A stretch of DNA of 50,906 nucleotides. It comes from Kiritimatiellia bacterium. GTDB lineage: Bacteria; Verrucomicrobiota; Kiritimatiellia; CAIQIC01; Lenti-01. The DNA lies in NCBI GenBank assembly GCA_017527155.1, contig JAFXQI010000005.1:1-50906 (forward strand), read 5' to 3'. The notes beneath the pieces are model-generated. The model worked only from the letters and a program-made list of their open reading frames with translations, did no database searches and had not been told where the DNA came from. Every line of letters starts with the position of its first letter. Within the stretch, counting starts at the first letter, position 1. Made by a program: the position numbers and the translations under genes. Below, piece after piece: positions 49,326 to 50,906 of the stretch.

Positions 49326-49775
49326 ATGCCCTCCTTCACCCGCATCCTCTACTGCACCGACTTCTCCGAGAACGCGACCCAGGCCTTCGCCTACGCCGTC
49401 CGCGCGGCCACCCGCAATCCCGGCGCCGAACTCCACCTCCTGCACGTCATCCCCGAGCCCTCGGCGCAGTTCTGGCGCGGCTACATCAACGCGGTGGACG
49501 AAGACGTCGACGCCAACGCCCGCCGCGAAATCGACGAAAAGATCGCGACCACCTACCGCCCGCTGGTCCCCGGAAGCGTCCCCTTCACCGTCGCCTTCCG
49601 CATCGGCGACGCCTCCCAGAAGATCCTCGAATACGCCGCCGAGACCCACCCCGACCTCCTGGTGATCGGCCGCCAGGGCGCCGGCACCTCCGTCGGCAAA
49701 CTCCTCTACGGCAACGTCGCCGAACGCGTCGTCCGCAAATCCCCCGCCCCCGTCCTCGTCATCCCGCCCCGCTGA
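49326..49775 (+). CDS. Universal stress protein (UspA family)
   Basis: Small ATP-binding stress protein. The 149-residue protein has the Usp fold: RILYCTDFSENATQAFAYAVRAA, LHLLHVIPEP, then HPDLLVIGRQGAGTSVGKLLYGNVAERVVRKSPAPVLVIP. The last block carries the G-x2-G-x(9-10)-G-N nucleotide-binding motif (GRQG...YGN), so it is likely an ATP-binding member. It is preceded by the tandem repeat and followed six bases later by riboflavin synthase, with which it may be co-transcribed. Confidence 0.93.
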   Translation: MPSFTRILYCTDFSENATQAFAYAVRAATRNPGAELHLLHVIPEPSAQFWRGYINAVDEDVDANARREIDEKIATTYRPLVPGSVPFTVAFRIGDASQKILEYAAETHPDLLVIGRQGAGTSVGKLLYGNVAERVVRKSPAPVLVIPPR

Positions 49776-49781
49776 TTCCCC

Positions 49782-50435
49782 GTGTTCACCGGACTCGTCC
49801 AACACCTCGGCCACCTCGAACGCATCGCCCGCCAGGGCGCTACCGCCCGCCTGACCGTCCGTGCCGACCTCCCCTCCCCCGACCTCGGCGAAAGCATCGC
49901 CGTCAACGGCGTCTGCCTCACCCTCGTCTCGCACGGATCCGGCTGCCTCTCCTTCGACGTCCTCGGCGAAACCCTCGACCGCACCGCCCTCGGCACCAAA
50001 TCGCCCGGCACCCCCCTCCACCTCGAACGCGCCCTCCGTGCCGGCGACCCGCTCGGCGGCCACTTCGTCACCGGCCACGTCGACGGCACCGGGACCCTCG
50101 TCTCCGGCGACATCACCGGCCCCGACCGCGTCCTCCTCGTCCGCACGTCCCCCGCCCTCCTCGACGGCATCGTCCCCAAGGGCTCCGTCGCCCTCGACGG
50201 CGTGAGCCTGACCGTCGTCGAACTCGACCGCACCCAAAACCTCTTCGGCGTCCACCTCATCCCCCACACCTGGACCCACACCGCCTTCCCCGCCCTCCTC
50301 CCCGGCGCCCTCCTCAACATCGAAACCGACCTCCTCGGCAAATTCGCCCGCCAATACGCATCCTCCTCTCCCTCCGCCCCCCCCGCCCCTCCCCCCCTCA
50401 CCCTCGACCGCCTCCGCTCCGCCGGCTTCCTCTGA
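49782..50435 (+). CDS. ribE: Riboflavin synthase alpha chain
   Basis: Converts two 6,7-dimethyl-8-ribityllumazine molecules to riboflavin. The 217-residue protein starts with GTG at 49782; the MFTGLV N-terminus is invariant in the family. Two lumazine-binding repeats are clear: SIAVNGVCLTLVSHGSGCLSFDVLGETLDRTALG with GGHFVTGHVDGTGT, and GSVALDGVSLTVVELD with LIPHTWTHTAF. The C-terminus is extended by a Ser/Pro stretch (YASSSPSAPPAPPPL). No other rib gene is nearby. Some nomenclatures call it ribC. Confidence 0.95.
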   Translation: MFTGLVQHLGHLERIARQGATARLTVRADLPSPDLGESIAVNGVCLTLVSHGSGCLSFDVLGETLDRTALGTKSPGTPLHLERALRAGDPLGGHFVTGHVDGTGTLVSGDITGPDRVLLVRTSPALLDGIVPKGSVALDGVSLTVVELDRTQNLFGVHLIPHTWTHTAFPALLPGALLNIETDLLGKFARQYASSSPSAPPAPPPLTLDRLRSAGFL

Positions 50436-50493
50436 TCCTCCTCCCGCACCCTCCTCCCCCCCCGTCCCTCCCACATTTGAGATTATTTCATTC

Positions 50494-50522
50494 TTGCCCA
50501 AATCCCCTTCTTTTGCCATCCT
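50494..50522 (+). promoter_or_regulatory. Promoter of the second orphan-family gene
   Basis: TTGCCC (50494-50499), 17 bases and CATCCT (50517-50522), ten bases before the ATG. It parallels the promoter of the paralogue at 39551. Confidence 0.4.
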
Positions 50523-50532
50523 CCTCCCCACC

Positions 50533-50906
50533 ATGAAAATCCTCTCCCCCGCCATCCGCAAGACCTCCGACGTCGCCCGCGACACCCTCCACGCCCTCAC
50601 CCACACCGACTCCCGCCTGCTCCTCGTCAACACCGCCCTTTTCCTGACCGTCACCGCGACCGCCTTCACGGCCTTCCTCGTCACCGAGACCGGCGCCGCG
50701 ATCCTCGACGAACTCCACCGCCGCCACCGCCTCCGCATCCCCCTCCCCGAAAGCCCCTCCCTCCGCGGCACCCCCACTCCGCAAGAACTTGCCGCCGCCT
50801 GCGCCGCCACTCCGCGCAAACTCCTCGAGCGCCTCCGCCTCGGGTCGCTCCTCGCCGACCTCGATCCCACGCTCGACCGCACCTTCTCTTTCACCGAACT
50901 CCCCAA
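50533..50906 (+). CDS. Orphan-family protein (second paralogue), cut by the window end
   Basis: The first 124 residues of a protein homologous to the one at 39551. It begins MKILSPAIRKTSDVA, has a membrane helix (LLLVNTALFLTVTATAFTAFLV), then TETGAAILDELHRRHRLRIP, SPSLRGTPTPQEL and LRLGSLLADLDPTLD. The remainder lies beyond the window. The shared start, promoter spacing and motifs indicate a duplicated, probably multi-copy family. Function unknown. Confidence 0.65.
   Translation, partial: MKILSPAIRKTSDVARDTLHALTHTDSRLLLVNTALFLTVTATAFTAFLVTETGAAILDELHRRHRLRIPLPESPSLRGTPTPQELAAACAATPRKLLERLRLGSLLADLDPTLDRTFSFTELP

Overview
The window is a visibly GC-rich bacterial chromosome segment. It has about 34 protein genes, most of them in tightly overlapping operons (ATGA stop/start overlaps, some GTG and TTG starts). 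The organism is Gram-negative: there are lipoprotein signals, an RND/TolC-type efflux system, a PagL-like lipid A deacylase and a TRAP transporter. Three things make a PVC-superphylum lineage, perhaps Kiritimatiellota/Verrucomicrobiota, my best guess: the mix of giant secreted GH18 protein, TPR proteins and orphan families; many short dispersed palindromic or tandem repeats; and the C-terminal 'ESTTNLLDP...SWRRIG...FYRIRVW' tail of the giant protein. This is inference from style. No rRNA or tRNA gene is present to anchor it.

Layout. 297-2697: a secreted thermonuclease (minus) and a membrane-anchored TPR-like protein (plus). 2719-9300 (plus): a promoter, then an operon of DAHP synthase, prephenate dehydrogenase, EPSP synthase, cytidylate kinase, a PlsC acyltransferase, a membrane protein and a glutaminyl-cyclase-like lipoprotein. 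9473-17821 (minus): an efflux operon read as MarR regulator, TolC-like outer-membrane factor, S1/P1 nuclease, [GxxExxY nuclease-like cassette with terminal inverted repeats], membrane-fusion lipoprotein, RND pump, PagL-like deacylase. 18286-25678 (minus): a 1085-residue exported repeat protein, then nusA-infB-rbfA. 26132-27655: uvrC. 28083-30898 (minus): xerD, a leucyl aminopeptidase and a small HMA-like lipoprotein. 30966-39419 (minus): a 2.8-thousand-residue secreted GH18 protein with 15 PEGA-like repeats. 39551-50906: an orphan gene, an M48 lipoprotein protease (minus), a 5'-nucleotidase, an HrpB helicase, DUF4380 plus a TRAP transporter operon, a universal stress protein, riboflavin synthase, and the start of a second copy of the orphan family.

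Three observations stand out. (1) The marR gene heading the efflux operon is broken by a 12-base C tract a few codons after its start. One base fewer (or two more) restores a full 173-residue MarR, so this looks like a phase-variable switch, or a base-count error. (2) A GxxExxY gene (PD-(D/E)XK fold) inside that operon is bracketed by near-identical 42-43 bp inverted repeats, and the whole unit is only about 512 bp: a candidate minimal mobile cassette. (3) At least six unrelated families of short repeats (hairpin elements, TTTTCCAAT palindromes, CTAG 8-mers, AGTGAAA 7-mers, AACCATCC repeats, and a 30-bp dispersed word) sit at gene ends and starts. One CTAG array lies inside a signal-peptide coding region with its period changed from 8 to 9 so as to stay in frame.

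Promoters of the TTGnnn-N16/17-TAnnnT type can be read directly upstream of several genes. Often the -10 box is only 7-10 bases from the start codon, suggesting frequent leaderless transcripts.
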